Source of the DNA: Merluccius polli
Taxonomy: Eukaryota; Chordata; Actinopteri; Gadiformes; Merlucciidae
Assembly (NCBI GenBank): GCA_030340625.1
Contig: JAOPHQ010004268.1
Coordinates: forward strand, 15,001 to 79,000
Direction of reading: 5' to 3'
DNA length: 64,000 bases
Notes under the pieces: generated by a model
The model's database searches: none
Seen by the model: the letters and a program-made list of their open reading frames with translations, nothing else
What the model was told of the DNA's origin: nothing
Made by a program: the position numbers and the translations under genes
In this document: positions 1 to 12,127 of the stretch, piece by piece
Position numbering within the stretch: the first letter of the stretch is position 1
Layout: each line of letters opens with the position of its first letter

Positions 1-10
1 CTCAGTCTCA

Positions 11-14
<4 letters not shown>

Positions 15-98
<84 letters not shown>
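15..98. repeat. (CA)n microsatellite
   Basis: An uninterrupted CA dinucleotide run of about 42 units, seen directly. Confidence 0.98.
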
Positions 99-970
99 AG
101 TCAATATATGGAATCAGTGCACATACATGTTTCAACACCTGTTGACACACATACACACACACTATAAGAAGCCCATGAGTGATGTTGGTCAAAGGAACCC
201 TTTCATAATGGATACTCCTGAATACCTAATTTTGCTTGAGAATTCACACTTTTCTTCTGGGTGTGGTAGTTCTATTCCATCTATTTCTGCACTCAAAAAG
301 TGCAACGTGCAGACTGCTTTGAGTCAACACTGAAAGAGGATCTTATGTCACGGGTTTATTCCAGGAAGTAAACATGTTCCTGGAATAGACGGATAGTGGA
401 CGGATTCTCGGGTATTTGTATTCTGCCTCTGACGCACAACTCTAAATTATTGATTATTTTGTATTAGTGACTCATCCCCTGACTACTGGTCCTAATTTCC
501 CGGGGTTTGTGATTGGCTACAGTGCAGTTCACTGTTTTACTGTAGAGTCGGTCAGAGTTCATTATTCTGAACTCTGTAACTATACTGTGCATATAAATGT
601 GATTGTGGGTCCACTGTGCTTGTTCTATCTTTCTCTACGTCCGTCCATCTGTCTGTTTATCATCCATCTATTTATCTTAGTAGTTTTGAGTCAGTTCTCT
701 GCTCCATCTTGCCCAAAATGAAAACTCATAGACAGAAAGTGGAGAAGAAATGGTGCAGACAAAGTCTAATAAACAACCAGCTAGGAAAAAAAGAAGGGTG
801 TGTGTGTGTGTGATGGGCAATGGAAATAACAGAAAAGGCTAGTCAGAGATAAGATGTACAGGTGGGTCTCCCACTGTAGATGACCAGAAAAAACAATAAA
901 AGCAGTTATTAAATAAAAAAAGTATTATGGGGTGGACTCCAGTCATTGGTATAGACTCCATATCACACTA

Positions 971-1050
<80 letters not shown>

Positions 1051-1744
1051 GATCCCCTTTGTGACCTGTAAGCTGATTAAAGACTGGTCAACTCAGCAGA
1101 AAACTTTATAAGTTGCACGCACACATACAGATATTACTTACCCTGCAGCTAGCCAGAGCCTTATAAAAGATAGTATAAACAGCCCATAATAAACATATAA
1201 TAAACAGTTTAGTAGCCACCATTAAAGACAGCTGACAGATGCAGGGGCAAGATGCAGAATGCCGAAAGTTTGTTCCTTTTATCATACATGCACACTTATC
1301 CGGTGCACTATCTACAATAATAATACCCTGAGATGAATTATAATAATAATTAACCTCAACCTTGTACCCTTGGTCAGGCTGATGTTCAGCATTACTGCAT
1401 GTAGCATTCATAAAGCATATACAAACCAAAGCTTCCTTTCCACTCAGCTAACATGTATTTGTGATTCTTTATATTCTATATTCTTTATATTCTACTCTAT
1501 AGTTTTTGTGGGCAGTGGCTGTTCCATATATTATATAATATTCCAAGAAAGGATTAATAGGACCAGAAATTACATTTGCAGGACTGTTTAGCATTAAATG
1601 TCACAGTAACATCTGATTCATGCACTTGGCAGATCGCTTCTTATTTTGTTCAGATTGAAATAAGAAGAGTTTAAGATGGGTGCCCATGTGTTAAACTCTC
1701 GTAATCACTCTGTTGTTTCCTGTTCTCGCCTTCTTTCCATTCAG
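99..1744. other. non-coding region upstream of the misp-like gene
   Basis: About 1.6 kb with only short random reading frames, a long GT run and a small palindrome near 357-395. The last bases (tctttccattcag) form a good splice acceptor at 1741-1744, so at least one 5' untranslated exon of the misp-like gene probably lies here or before the window. I could not place it. Confidence 0.6.
973..1046. repeat. (GT)n microsatellite
   Basis: An uninterrupted GT run of about 37 units. Confidence 0.98.
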
Positions 1745-1803
1745 ACAGCCTTGCAAAAAACTAATAGATCCAGGTCGACGGAGAAAAACCTACTTATCTC
1801 ACC

Positions 1804-3910
1804 ATGGCAACAGAACCTGTGATGTGCCAGCGTGAGGGTTCTGGCCACTTGCTAGATGAATGGCTTGAGAAACCTTTGGCCCTTGTTGAACTGGACAACA
1901 CAGGGGGTCATAGCTCCCCTCTACAGGACCAGGATGTTCCCGGGGCCGACCCCAGGGAGGATGTAGGTGGCCCCCCGGAACATGAAGCAGCACATGACAA
2001 CGTAAATGTCTCAATAACCAAAATGGTGGACACACCATGGGCAAAGAGCGAGGATGACCCAAGTGGAGTGACTGGGTGTCAAGACACGCCACTGGAATCA
2101 GAACCAGCTAAAGAATACCAGGACAAAGAACTTCAAGAGCTGCTGAGTCTCGCTGAGGCTCCATTCCCACCTCCTCCTCCTCCTCATTTCCTCTGTGGAT
2201 CAGATGAGGATTGTGCAGAATACCCCAGATCAACTCTGCCTGCAATTCTAGTAGGCCATCAGCAGGTGGAGCAACTGCCCTCAGGCCAAGCTGAAGGTGG
2301 CCCCGAGGGACACAACCAGGAAGCAGCACAACAGGTGCACAGCCAGGGCTTTTCACCTTTGTCTGTTGTTGCCATGGAACCAGCCAATCAGAATGCGGAC
2401 AGTTCTCAAGGCTTTGGTTGTGTTGTAGCTGTGAGCGAAGGGCAGAGGAGGGCGGGGGAACAGAGGGACAGAGAAGCCTGCCAGGTAGAGGAAAAGGCAG
2501 AGCAGAAAGAAGGCGGACTGGGATCAGACAGTGAGTCAGAGAGGCTTACACGTTCATCAGAAATGGTTAGATGCTCGGAAATCGAAGAAAGCCGGAACAG
2601 AGTAATAGAAAAGTGCAGCTCTCTATCTATGCCCAAGCTCAGTGGTGGCTCCAGGATGGACATTGATCCCTACGATGATGGCCAGAGTGACAGTGGCGTA
2701 TCCGCAGACTTCTCCACAATCAGCACTTTTGAAAGCCCCAATGTCAAAGCCAACATGGACTTTGTTAAACCTTCAGCCAATGAGACACCCATTGAGCGGG
2801 AGATTCGGCGGGCTGTTCAACGTGAGCAAAGCCTACGGAGATCCAGGGGGATCAAAAATGTTTCTCCCACCACGGAATATGTGGAGATACCTCTGAAGAA
2901 GTCTGTTCTGAATTCCGGCCTCCCTGTGAAGTCGGAGAAGAGTCAGGGCAAAGATAGACAGTTTGCCGGAAATAAGATGCAGAAGGAGATCCATGCGGAG
3001 GTGCAGCGGGAACAGGCTCTGGTCAAGCTCGGAACAGTGCCGGGCGTCTATGACAAAGGCACGGTGCGGCAGCTCAAAGAGAGAAAGAAGCTTTTTGAGG
3101 CCTTCCAGGAACCCAGGGACTCATCCGATAATCTCACCCCGAGGACCAGGGTACCATCCTGGGCCTCCGCCAACGACCTTTACCATCGAGAGAACCAGGA
3201 GAATGCCTCAACTCCAGCATCCCCTCCAGGCGGCTTGTCTGTGGGGAAGGGACAGAGCGCTCACTGGCTAAATCAGAAGCAGCAGCAGCAGCAGCAGCAG
3301 GAGCAGCAGGAGCACAGTTCCACATCCCCCGCCTGGGCCGAGCCAGGTGGTTCCACTTCCTCCACATCCCCCAGGGGTCCAGGGCTCTCCCAGGGGAATG
3401 GTCGCCAGGTAAATGGTCACCTGGAGAGTAACCTCCCCTCCCGCAGCCTGAACCCCCCGCAGCCTCTGCAGCAGAACCCCCGACCAGGCTTCCTCGTGCA
3501 GACACAAGTGGTGGATGTGATCGACTCTGGGACTCCCAACGCCTTGCCGTCCCTCGGGGGTGGAGATTACCTGGGGAGAACAGAGAGAGAGGTGGAGGAG
3601 GAGGACACAGAAGAGGAACCAGTACCCAAGGACAACCCTTTCTTTAAGCTGCGCTCCTCCTTATCAGTGGACAAAGTGGAGCAGGATATCCGGGAGGCTC
3701 AGGAGAGGGAGAAGGAGCTCCGCAGGCTGAGAACCAGCCTGTATGGGGCCACGGGGGCTGGGAGAGAGGAGAGGACCAGGGGAGGAAGAGGGGTGAATGG
3801 AGGTGGAGTACAGCTATCACCATGCCCCATTTCTTCTCAGTCTTTCAACTTACCGGCTCTTCCTGCCCAGCCAGTCTCCCAGACCCACAGGGTGACTGGG
3901 CCCCCAGCAG
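1804..3910 (+). CDS. misp: MISP-family protein, large first coding exon
   Basis: First coding exon of a MISP/AKAP2_C-type gene. Mammalian MISP is an actin-binding PLK1 substrate that stabilises astral microtubule contacts at the cortex and orients the spindle; that role is inferred here by family. The exon opens after an acceptor at 1741-1744, with 59 nt of 5'UTR before ATG 1804 (context caccATGg). It encodes 702 codons plus one base. An acidic, low-complexity N-terminal half precedes PIEREIRRAVQREQSLRRS (about residues 328-346), a second charged helix with EVQREQAL (about 395), a poly-Q run (about 491-500), and NPFFKLRS followed by a charged helix (about 610-645), which is the AKAP2_C-like signature. 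The frame stays open past 3910 to a stop at 4005, but CAG/gtcagt at 3910 is a good donor and the joined exons extend the family C-terminus. The exact paralogue (MISP or MISP3) is uncertain. Confidence 0.85.
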
Positions 3911-5138
3911 GTCAGTACAGTTTTCAGCTAGTTGGTGCTGGTGGTGGTACGGATGCTATGATTTCCCATTCCCTCTGTGTACACACTTCAGCTGAACAAG
4001 TATAAACACTGCTTGGTTGTGCTTGAGTGAGCGAGCGAGCAAGGGTTTGTGTGTGTGTGTGTGTGTGTGGGGGGGGGTTTGTGTGTGTGTGTGTGTGTGT
4101 GTGAGGTAAACTTTGGATAATAATACAGTTTGAAGGCAAGTGCATAAGTGGTGCATGTGCGTGTGCGTGCATGTGTGCATTCTTGGGCCTTTCACTTTGG
4201 AGCATTCCACAGTGATGAAACCATGGTGGATGCCGCATCCCAGGGCAGCTGAAGGAGCCGCTGTGATCTGTCCACCGCAATAACTCTGTTCCAGAGACTG
4301 CTCGCCAACACTCGAGTACAGCACTAAAGCGCCATAACTCACGCATAATGCCAGCACATTTAGCTGGAAATAAACACTAAATCAGAGGTGAGGGATGAGC
4401 CTTAAGTCATTTGTGACACTTTATTGTGTCCGTGAGAGAGGCATGCCTTGAAAAGAAGAGAGTTTAGAATAAAAAACATAAAACATGGAAAACAGGGTAG
4501 CTGTTACTTTAGGCATACCCGTCGTATATCAAAGTTCAACTCGATGCCTAAACACCAGTAGGGACGATGCCATACTGCAAACATTTTAATGTTTCATGAA
4601 TTGTTTCAAAGTTTGTGTGTGTGATTGTTAGAAAGCATTCCTGTTTTTGAGTGTTTATTTGCATGGGTGAATATTTACATGAGTAGGTATGTATGCACCC
4701 ATGGGCGTGTTTGTGACCAGGATTATTCAGACCAGGGTGTGTCAGCACGAAACCTGTATTACACCATGCCGAGAAATGAAGAGCCATGATTGTTTTATAG
4801 ACAAAGCCTTCACGTTTCTTAATAGACATAGGCTTACATAACTTTCGATTTCATCCCCCTCTTCTTCATCTCGGTGACCCAGTTTGAAAGAACAAGTGTC
4901 CGTTCTGATGATGTTCATGTTTGATCTAGCTTGTCTCACACTGTTAATACCGCCTGCGGTCGCAATGCCTCTTGTGTTTCTGTTGCTTTAAAGTTATCCC
5001 TCAGCTCGTTATTTCATTACAGTTTGGCTGAAGAACAAAATTTTAAGAAAAAAATGTCTCGCCTCTGTATCTCTGGGTTCCCATCTTTCTCTGTTATTTA
5101 TGTTTTTCTGTTTTCTGTTCTCTTTTTCTTGTTTGTAG
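3911..5138 (+). other. intron 1 of the misp-like gene
   Basis: Starts gtcagt and ends tttgtag. It holds two GT runs (about 4049-4102) split by a G run. No other gene is visible; the minus-strand frames here come from the CA repeat. Confidence 0.8.
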
Positions 5139-5212
5139 CGCGCCAGTCCCTAGGTAGATTGGGCATGTGGCCTCCATCTCAGGCTGAAGAGCAGCAGGTT
5201 AACCAGCTGGAA
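5139..5212 (+). CDS. misp: MISP-family protein, coding exon 2
   Basis: A 74-nt exon between tttcttgtttgtag and gtaagc. With the base left over from exon 1 it gives exactly 25 codons (ARQSLGRLGMWPPSQ then EEQQVNQLE). LGMWPP is the kind of tryptophan motif that follows the AKAP2_C helix in this family. It leaves phase 0 for the next exon. Confidence 0.85.
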
Positions 5213-6402
5213 GTAAGCATGCGCTGTATGTGATATTTACCCATAACCACACTGTCTTTACATAGTAGATCACCTATTGATTGAAAAAACTCTGTACACT
5301 GTACATTTGTACATTGTTTCCGTATGTTTCCGTACTAGACCTTCGTCATTCCTTTATCTTCCATAAGTATGCAGTGGTTCAAATCACAACACACATTGCT
5401 TTCCTAAATAACAATAGTTGACTTAGCTGATCACAGCTTTTTAGACACGAGATACATATTTTCTGTCCTTGTATTAGGATAGCATTGGCCTGCACCGTTT
5501 CCTAATGAGACATATGCTTTAGCAGTTATGAAAAGGCCTCCTTTCTCTCTTTTTTATCGGAATTATCGAAACAAACACAAGATAAGCTACCGTACACACG
5601 CTGTGAACATAGCATATTGTTACAGTTAAGGAGAGGGGCCCAATGACTATAGTGAATGAATGAGGAAGCAAGGTTTCTCCCTGTTCAAATCTTAACAGCT
5701 GTTTCACTGACTAGCAGTGAGCCTGTGGTGGACTTTATACGATGCCACTGCTCTAGCATGCTATGCTATTAGTTTGGTGTTAGCATTCCCTTTAGCTAGT
5801 CACATTTTTGAGATTAGCCTACCCTGATTTTCAGAGAAATGATTTTCCATACATTTAGAAAGAATGGCAATTTTCTTACAAAATACAAAAAGCTATTTTA
5901 GAGGATAGTGTTTTTGTCTCACAATAACAATGCTATTTTTTTTAAAATGAAATACATATACTTTATTTTTTTCATGACCTGAATTTTCAGAGTTAAGAGG
6001 ACATATCCAATTAATTAAGGAGTCATTCATTTCCTGCAAGGAAACTGTTAATAATCTATGGTTAGCATTGCTTGCATAGTTATCTAACACACCTAATAAA
6101 AGACAATAGGGTATCATGAAGCACATGATGTTTTTATCAGGTGGCACACCTCCGTGCCACCTGACGAAAACACTTCTTTGACGTATCAGGTATTTGGTTA
6201 GGGATTGGTCTTTGATAAAAGGTTTAGTTAAGCTTTGCTCTCTTTTCATCCATGTTGTAAGGATGGTATGCCTTCCTCATAGTTTATGATCACACACACC
6301 TTTAGGCGTGGTCACAAATTTACAATGCCACTGACACTTTGAGTGTTCAGTGTGATTTTTGTGTTTAGCATTAGTGGCTCTGTTCTCTGATCCAGTGTCA
6401 CC

Positions 6403-6444
<42 letters not shown>

Positions 6445-6465
6445 CCCCCCCCCCCCCCCCCATAG
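5213..6465 (+). other. intron 2 of the misp-like gene
   Basis: Starts gtaagc. It ends in an unusually long CT run followed by about 19 C residues (6402-6461) directly before the acceptor catag. No separate gene is visible. The inverted pair near 6140-6170 (ggtggcac / gtgccacc) is a short hairpin only. Confidence 0.75.
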
Positions 6466-6555
6466 AGTCCCAGGTCTCTCAGACAGAAGACCCCTCTGTT
6501 GCAGCACTGGGAGACAGGATGTGTCATCAACGGACACCAAGACCAAGACCACTAG
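6466..6555 (+). CDS. misp: MISP-family protein, last coding exon
   Basis: Read in phase 0 after acceptor catag (6461-6465), this exon gives 29 codons and stop TAG at 6553-6555: SPRSLRQKTPLLQHWETG then CVINGHQDQDH. The K-x-P-L-L-Q-x-W-E-x-G core fits the extreme C-terminus of MISP/AKAP2 family proteins, which supports the three-exon model. Total length is about 756 residues. A competing acceptor two bases on (tagag) would break the frame. Confidence 0.75.
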   Translation, partial: SPRSLRQKTPLLQHWETGCVINGHQDQDH

Positions 6556-7696
6556 GGGCAGAGAGAGAGAGAGAGAGGGTGGGTGAGGGAGAAAGGGAGG
6601 AGGAGAGAGAGAGGGAGAGGGAGGGTGAGAGAGAGAGGATGAGAATATGAGAGGGAGAGAATGTTGAATGTTGAGAAACTCTAAAGCGAATCAAGGAGGT
6701 TGTTTTTTTTTAAACCCCTGACCAATATGAGAATGACAAAGAAAAAGTGCTGTTTATAATGGGAATATAGCTTGACTAAGGAAGTGAAGGAAAGCTGATC
6801 CAGTAGGATGGAGATGGACGGGAATGTGGAGAAGTTGGAGGGCCTTGGTGGATGGCGCTTCACACATGAGTCACTTTATAGAGATGAGTCACTTCATGAA
6901 ACTGAATTACTTCCTGAAGACCACTGAAGGTCTTAGGTGCATCAGACACAGTTTAAAACACTGTTGAAAACACTGTTGAAACCAGACACATCTGGCATCT
7001 GTAACCCAATCATTTTGTGTATTCAACGTATTTTACATTTTATTACATTTTTATTTTGGTCATGTTAGGATTCGTATAAATATCTGGGTTGAAGAGCTTG
7101 CGTCATAAATCAAATTAGCTACATACTTTGTCATGCATCATTGTTTTTACAACGTTGAGCGATAGTGGTTGTTTCATGTTCGTCTTTATAGCTGTGTTTT
7201 CAGTGGCCTTTCTATGTACCAATATTGATTGCTGGTTAATCAGTAGAGAGATGACATCCATTCATTCGGAAAGAACAACTGTTTTGGGTTGATATGATTT
7301 TTTAAAACAATGTTTTGTGGAATACATGTTTTTTAGCTATTATTAGTGTGATATTATTAAAATGAAAGCCTCAATTTCATACCATTATTGCATTTTTAAT
7401 GTTGCATGGCTTCTTTTGAAATACAATACCGAGTTTATTGATGAGGCTGTGGCATTGTCTGGACATTGTGTCAGCTAGCGTACAGCCTCACCACCAAGTT
7501 GACTCAGCTCTTAACTTGATAACCAAGTGCTAAAATACTGATTTACCAAGCTTGTAAAATGTATGTATGTAATAAACCAGTACAATAGAGTATTATACAA
7601 CAAATGTGATGACAATGTGTGTCACAATTGCCCATCTCGCACACCAGCTGTTCTAATGTGTAATTAGCATATCATCATTAATTATTATTATTTCTC
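6556..7696 (+). other. misp-like 3'UTR and downstream DNA
   Basis: Begins with a GA-rich tract (about 6559-6650). Otherwise it is AT-rich with no gene-like frame. An AATAAA at 7571-7576 is a possible polyadenylation signal about 1 kb after the stop; nothing else marks the transcript end. Confidence 0.4.
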
Positions 7697-8050
7697 TTGA
7701 AGGGGCGTTCCACCGGCACAGCCACGTTTTTATTACGTCAAACTGTCATCATAGTGTGATCATTGCTAAAGCGGTTGCCAACAACAAGACAACTGAATCT
7801 CACAGAGCCAAACTTGAAGCTGATTGGCATGGGTGATTCTGCCGGGAGGGGGCTCAGGGCACTGAGAAAGCACTTGTAGTTTTTGGAAAACCTGGAAGTC
7901 TCAGGAAAGTCATTTGCCGGGACGTTCTTGGGAATGAAAATAACCGTATTTGTATCCACAGAATGCATTTTTGAGCAGTTGTTTCATTTGTAAGTTGTTA
8001 GGCAACTTGGAGATATTAAAATGTAGAAAATCAGTGGAGGGTCCCTTTAA
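7697..8050. mobile_element. piggyBac-like MITE (TTAA-type ends)
   Basis: Left end TTGAAGGGGCGTTCCAC and right end GTGGAGGGTCCCTTTAA are inverted copies of a roughly 17-bp terminus, with TTGA/TTAA at the borders. TTAA target sites are typical of piggyBac. There is no transposase inside, and the 76-codon minus frame is not credible as a gene. Confidence 0.55.
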
Positions 8051-8695
8051 CTGTCCCTCTTTAATTCGGCGACACACCTATCTAGAGAGTTTTCTGCTCA
8101 GCAGGGCTTGACAACTAGTCTCGCACAGCCAGACCATATTCACTTCGCTCGTCATTAGATCTGGAAAGTCTGCCATTGGCAGTGAATGTTGACGGGCATC
8201 GTCAGTCAACTTTACAGCCGATTGGATGAGCTTCAGCCAGTCGGATCCTGAATGCCATCAAACTATAAAGGCAGGAATCTGTGTGTCTGCGTGCCTCCCA
8301 TTCCATCGATTATCTTGACAGTTGTTCGTCAAATGTACTTTGTATCGCTGTATCGAATTTGGACACGCGACACTATGTTCAATATGTAATATGTAAGGGA
8401 TAATCCACTCTGAGGTGTGCAGTTATCGAAAAATAACGCACACCGCGGGGTTTGCCTCCGCAAAGTGCATTATTTTTCGATAACCGCACAGCTCAGAGTG
8501 GATTATCCCGCTTATACCATGGCCACTTGTGAATCATTCAAATATAAGGGTGTTGATTCATGTTTTGGGGTAATTCTGTCTAAAAATTACAACTTTTAGC
8601 TTGCACTATTTTTTGTGTGCCTGGAAACAAACGGCAAATGACCAGAGAAATAAATGGGTCTGACTAATGCCTGGAACACAATCTGTTAACATGTG

Positions 8696-9580
8696 AACGT
8701 TACCTTATTACTCCAGTAAATAGAGAGGATCTTAGTAACGACATGGCAACGTTACCTTATTACTCCAATAAATAGACACGATCTTAGTAACGACATGGCA
8801 ACGTTACCTTATTACTCCAGTAAATAGAGAGGATCTTAGTAACGACATGACAACGTTACCTTATTACTCCAGTAAATAGAGACGATCTTAGTAACGACAT
8901 GGCAACGTTACCTTATTACTCCAGTAAATAGAGAGGATCTGGTAACACTTTACAATAAGGTACGCAAAAAGTGGGTAGTTACTAAGGAACGAATGAGTAA
9001 CAAATGATGAACGACCAGGACCCTAACTGGGGCCCTAAGTTACTCAGTAACTACTGAGGAGTTACTGGTAAACAGACTAGGGGACTACTGTATTTGTTAC
9101 TGAGTAATGAATGATGAACAACCAGGGCCCTAACTGGGGCCCTAACTGGGGCCCTAAAAAGGGCCCTAAGTGACAGTTACTCAGTAACTACTGAGGAATT
9201 ACAGGTAAACAGACTAGGGGACAACTGTATTCGTTACTGAGTAACTGTCACCTAGGGCCCAGTTAGGGTTCCAGTTAGGGCCCTGGTTGTTCATCATTCG
9301 TTACTCAGTAACGAATACAGTAGTCCCCTAGTCTGTTTACCAGTAACTCCTCAGTAGTTACTGAGTAACTGTCACTTAGGGCCCTGTTAGGGCCCCGTTA
9401 GGGCCCCAGTTAGGGCCCCAGTTAGGGCCCTGGTCGTTCATCATTCGTTACTCATTCGTTCCTCAGTAACTACCCACTTTTTGCGTACCTTATTGTAAAG
9501 TGTTACCGAGGATCTTAGTAATGACCTGGCAACGTTACCTTATTACTCCAGTAAATAGAGACGATCTTAGTAACGGCAAT
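8696..9580. repeat. 52-bp tandem repeat array (interrupted)
   Basis: Units begin aacgttaccttattactcc at 8696, 8748, 8800, 8852 and 8904, an exact 52-nt period with a few substitutions. The array is broken at 8941-9507 by an inserted element and resumes at 9508. About 6 to 7 units in all. There are no spacers, so it is not a CRISPR array. Confidence 0.95.
8941..9507. mobile_element. hAT-type snapback MITE, 8-bp TSD GAGGATCT
   Basis: Starts GGTAACACTTTACAATAAGG and ends with its inverse complement. Almost the whole 567 bp folds on itself, with repeated gggccctaact blocks in the arms. GAGGATCT stands on both sides (8933-8940 and 9508-9515). An 8-bp TSD fits hAT. It sits inside one unit of the 52-bp array, so it is younger than the array. 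Confidence 0.9.
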
Positions 9581-9818
9581 GGGAAAGCTTTCTAAACGTA
9601 GTCCAACGTTTCATTTAGCACATTCATTTAGACGGGTGATAAGACTGCTTATGTTACGCTCACATCATTATTGAAAGTTAATAAACACCTCTCCAGCCAA
9701 TCAGAATCAAGTATTCACCCAGGCCATGGTATCGAAAAAATAATGCACGACGCGGGGGCTAAGAACGGGGGGTTCTCCTCTGCGAAGTGCACACCTCATC
9801 GTGGATTATCCCTTACAT

Positions 9819-11208
9819 AAATTTAAATAGAAAATGACTGCACATTGGCAGTTGACATCGCACCGTGTTGGACTATGGGTAATGTAGTCTTCACTTACGT
9901 ACGCAACAGCAGCAAATTAACAGGCAGCGGCTAGCTGTGCAGTCAGCTAGCCGCTGCTGACGCACACTCCGACCAGCCCAGTGTGTGTGTGTGTGTGCAC
10001 ACGCATGCACACACACAGAGGTGAGATTAGCAGGGCATGCCCTAGTGACTTCCTTATCTCTTGTGAATAATTCATGGCCTCATTCTTACGGGACTCAGCC
10101 CATTGACACCAGTCACTACATTATTATGGTCTGCTCTGGGCGCTGCCACGGCAACCTAAGTGGTCAACATTACTAATTAGCAATATAAGGCTATAACAAG
10201 GCTACTTTGTCGCCATGTCGCCAGGACCTATGGCAGCGCACCCAGAGTGTTTTATTGAAGCGGCTGATGTATCACCTGCTAAAATGTCCCTGACATAAAG
10301 GCGGCCAATAATCAGTGGCTCCTTTCCTTCCTAGAAGGTGAAACACTGCACTGTGGCAGGGTGAAATATTGGTCCTGTTTTGCATGCGAAGAGCAATAAA
10401 ACCCCAGGGTATGGGATGGGTTTTTATATACACATCAACCATTAACAAGAGCTCTCATTGGATACACAGTCTAATCTACGCCAGTAGAATCTCACCTATG
10501 AGATGGAAACGGTTTCAGATATATGCTGTGGCAAGCTGAAATTGATTTGAATGTGAAAGCTACGAATTATAGGAGAAAACAGGAGAACATTTTGTAGTGG
10601 AAAAACACCTCTTTGGTTCCCGCCTACAAAGACCAATAACATCACAGATTGAAGGACGTATTTTTTGAACACATAACGCTCCTCTAGATCTCGGCTTCCT
10701 CCCTAACAGACGCACGGTTACACTCACATCAGTTCAGACACAAAATACGCTGGAGTTACACAACGCGCACATTACCCATCTGCTGATTGGCACCAGCTGT
10801 TACATGAATTCATTAACCGACGAGCGTCATCCAATCATATTTAATCATTAAGGCGTTATGAATTGATTGCTTCTCCAAACCAATGCTGATGTGCCCAGCA
10901 TGTTGCTTGGCACAGGGAAAAGCTTAAAATAGAGACCAGAAGCCATTTCAACTAATCGTAACTATATTTGCATTTATGTAATAAATTGTCAAAATTGGTG
11001 CATGTATATCTGTAGAATATAGATATACAAGCATTAGGATATACATATGACAATGCATATGATCCCTTACATTAATTAATGTGTGTGTGTGTGTGTGTGT
11101 GTGTGAGCGCGTGCACCATTGGCCTTAAGGCCAGAAATAGTTGAATGACAATAAAGAAATTAACATTTTACCTAAAGATTTTTTAATGAAAAAAATGTGT
11201 TAATGATA

Positions 11209-11256
<48 letters not shown>

Positions 11257-12127
11257 CGAGAGTGTCATCGAGATAGTGAGGATACATCTAGCCTTGCCTC
11301 ACACCTTTTCTTTGGACAACAAACACCACCAGCACCACGGCCGCGATGAACACAGGACCACGGCTGAGAAGGAACCAGCCACCAGGGCCCAATCCACGCT
11401 GGACAATAGACCTGCTAGACACTTAGAGGACAGTCACATTCACAGTACTTTATGAGTACAGAGGGACACTGTTTATGTTGTAGTGGAAAAACACCCCTCT
11501 TTGGTTCCTGCCTAGAAAGATCAATAATATTTTTTTAACACATAACAATCTGACTTGTTGTGTTTAGGTTCAGCTTGTGTCTGAATATAAAGGTCTATGT
11601 AGCTGTGTGTGTGTGTGTGTGTGTGCCTGTGTGTGTGTGTGCACGTGTATGAGCACACGTGCGTGTATGTGCGCGTGTGTATGCGCATGTGTGTGTGCGC
11701 ATGTGTGTGTGTGTGTGTCTCTCAGAGGGGCCATAAATAGGAGTGGGTTATGATAAGTCCCCTTACTTCCTCACCCCTGGGGCTCCTGCATATTGTATAG
11801 TTCTCATTGTGGGGGCGTGTGTTTGTTCCTTTGATGTGAGAGCGAACAGGGACTAACACAGCAAAGCTAAGTCACCAAAAATCTGCTTTTTTTGTTCCTT
11901 AACTGTAAAAAATTAAACAGCCTGTGTGTGTTATTGTTTGTGTAGCACTCTTACACTTTTTTTTACCAACCTAATTTATGAGGCGACAAACCTTTATGCA
12001 TATATTAGCACAAATTGTCTTGTACTGTGCAGCTCTGCTCTTGTGTTTGCGTGTCATTTGAAGCCGGGTTTTTAACATATGGGAGACTGTATTGGGTGCT
12101 GAAAATGGTCTTGGCTGATTTCATGTA
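9819..12127. other. non-coding DNA with a duplicated segment
   Basis: No gene-like frame. Two copies of a segment beginning gtagtggaaaaacacc lie at about 10594-10680 and 11479-11545. GT runs are at 9980-10020, 11080-11105 and 11600-11720. The AATAAA-type motifs are unsupported by any gene. Confidence 0.6.
11211..11256. repeat. (AAT)n microsatellite
   Basis: About 15 uninterrupted AAT units. Confidence 0.95.

Larger units (their letters stand above)
8391..9818. mobile_element. foldback-type non-autonomous element with internal tandem array
   Basis: The two ends are inverted copies (ATGTAAGGGATAATCCAC at 8391, its complement ending at 9818), followed by further matching segments (gaggtgtgca, then tatcgaaaaa and ataccatggcc in both arms). 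The left arm also contains its own hairpin, 8397-8509. The centre is a 52-bp tandem array interrupted by a hAT MITE. No coding sequence. Superfamily unassigned. Confidence 0.7.

Noticed and set aside
1106..1429. 107-codon minus-strand frame
   Set aside because: No family motif, no splice or codon evidence; AT-rich random frame.
3924..4357. Two minus-strand frames rich in HTHTH
   Set aside because: They are translations of the GT/CA microsatellite in misp-like intron 1.
6277..6552. Minus-strand frames with REREREREG
   Set aside because: Translation of the CT/GA repeat, antisense to the last misp-like exon.
8696..8940. Regular repeats that might suggest a CRISPR array
   Set aside because: Units are head-to-tail with no unique spacers, in a eukaryotic sequence.
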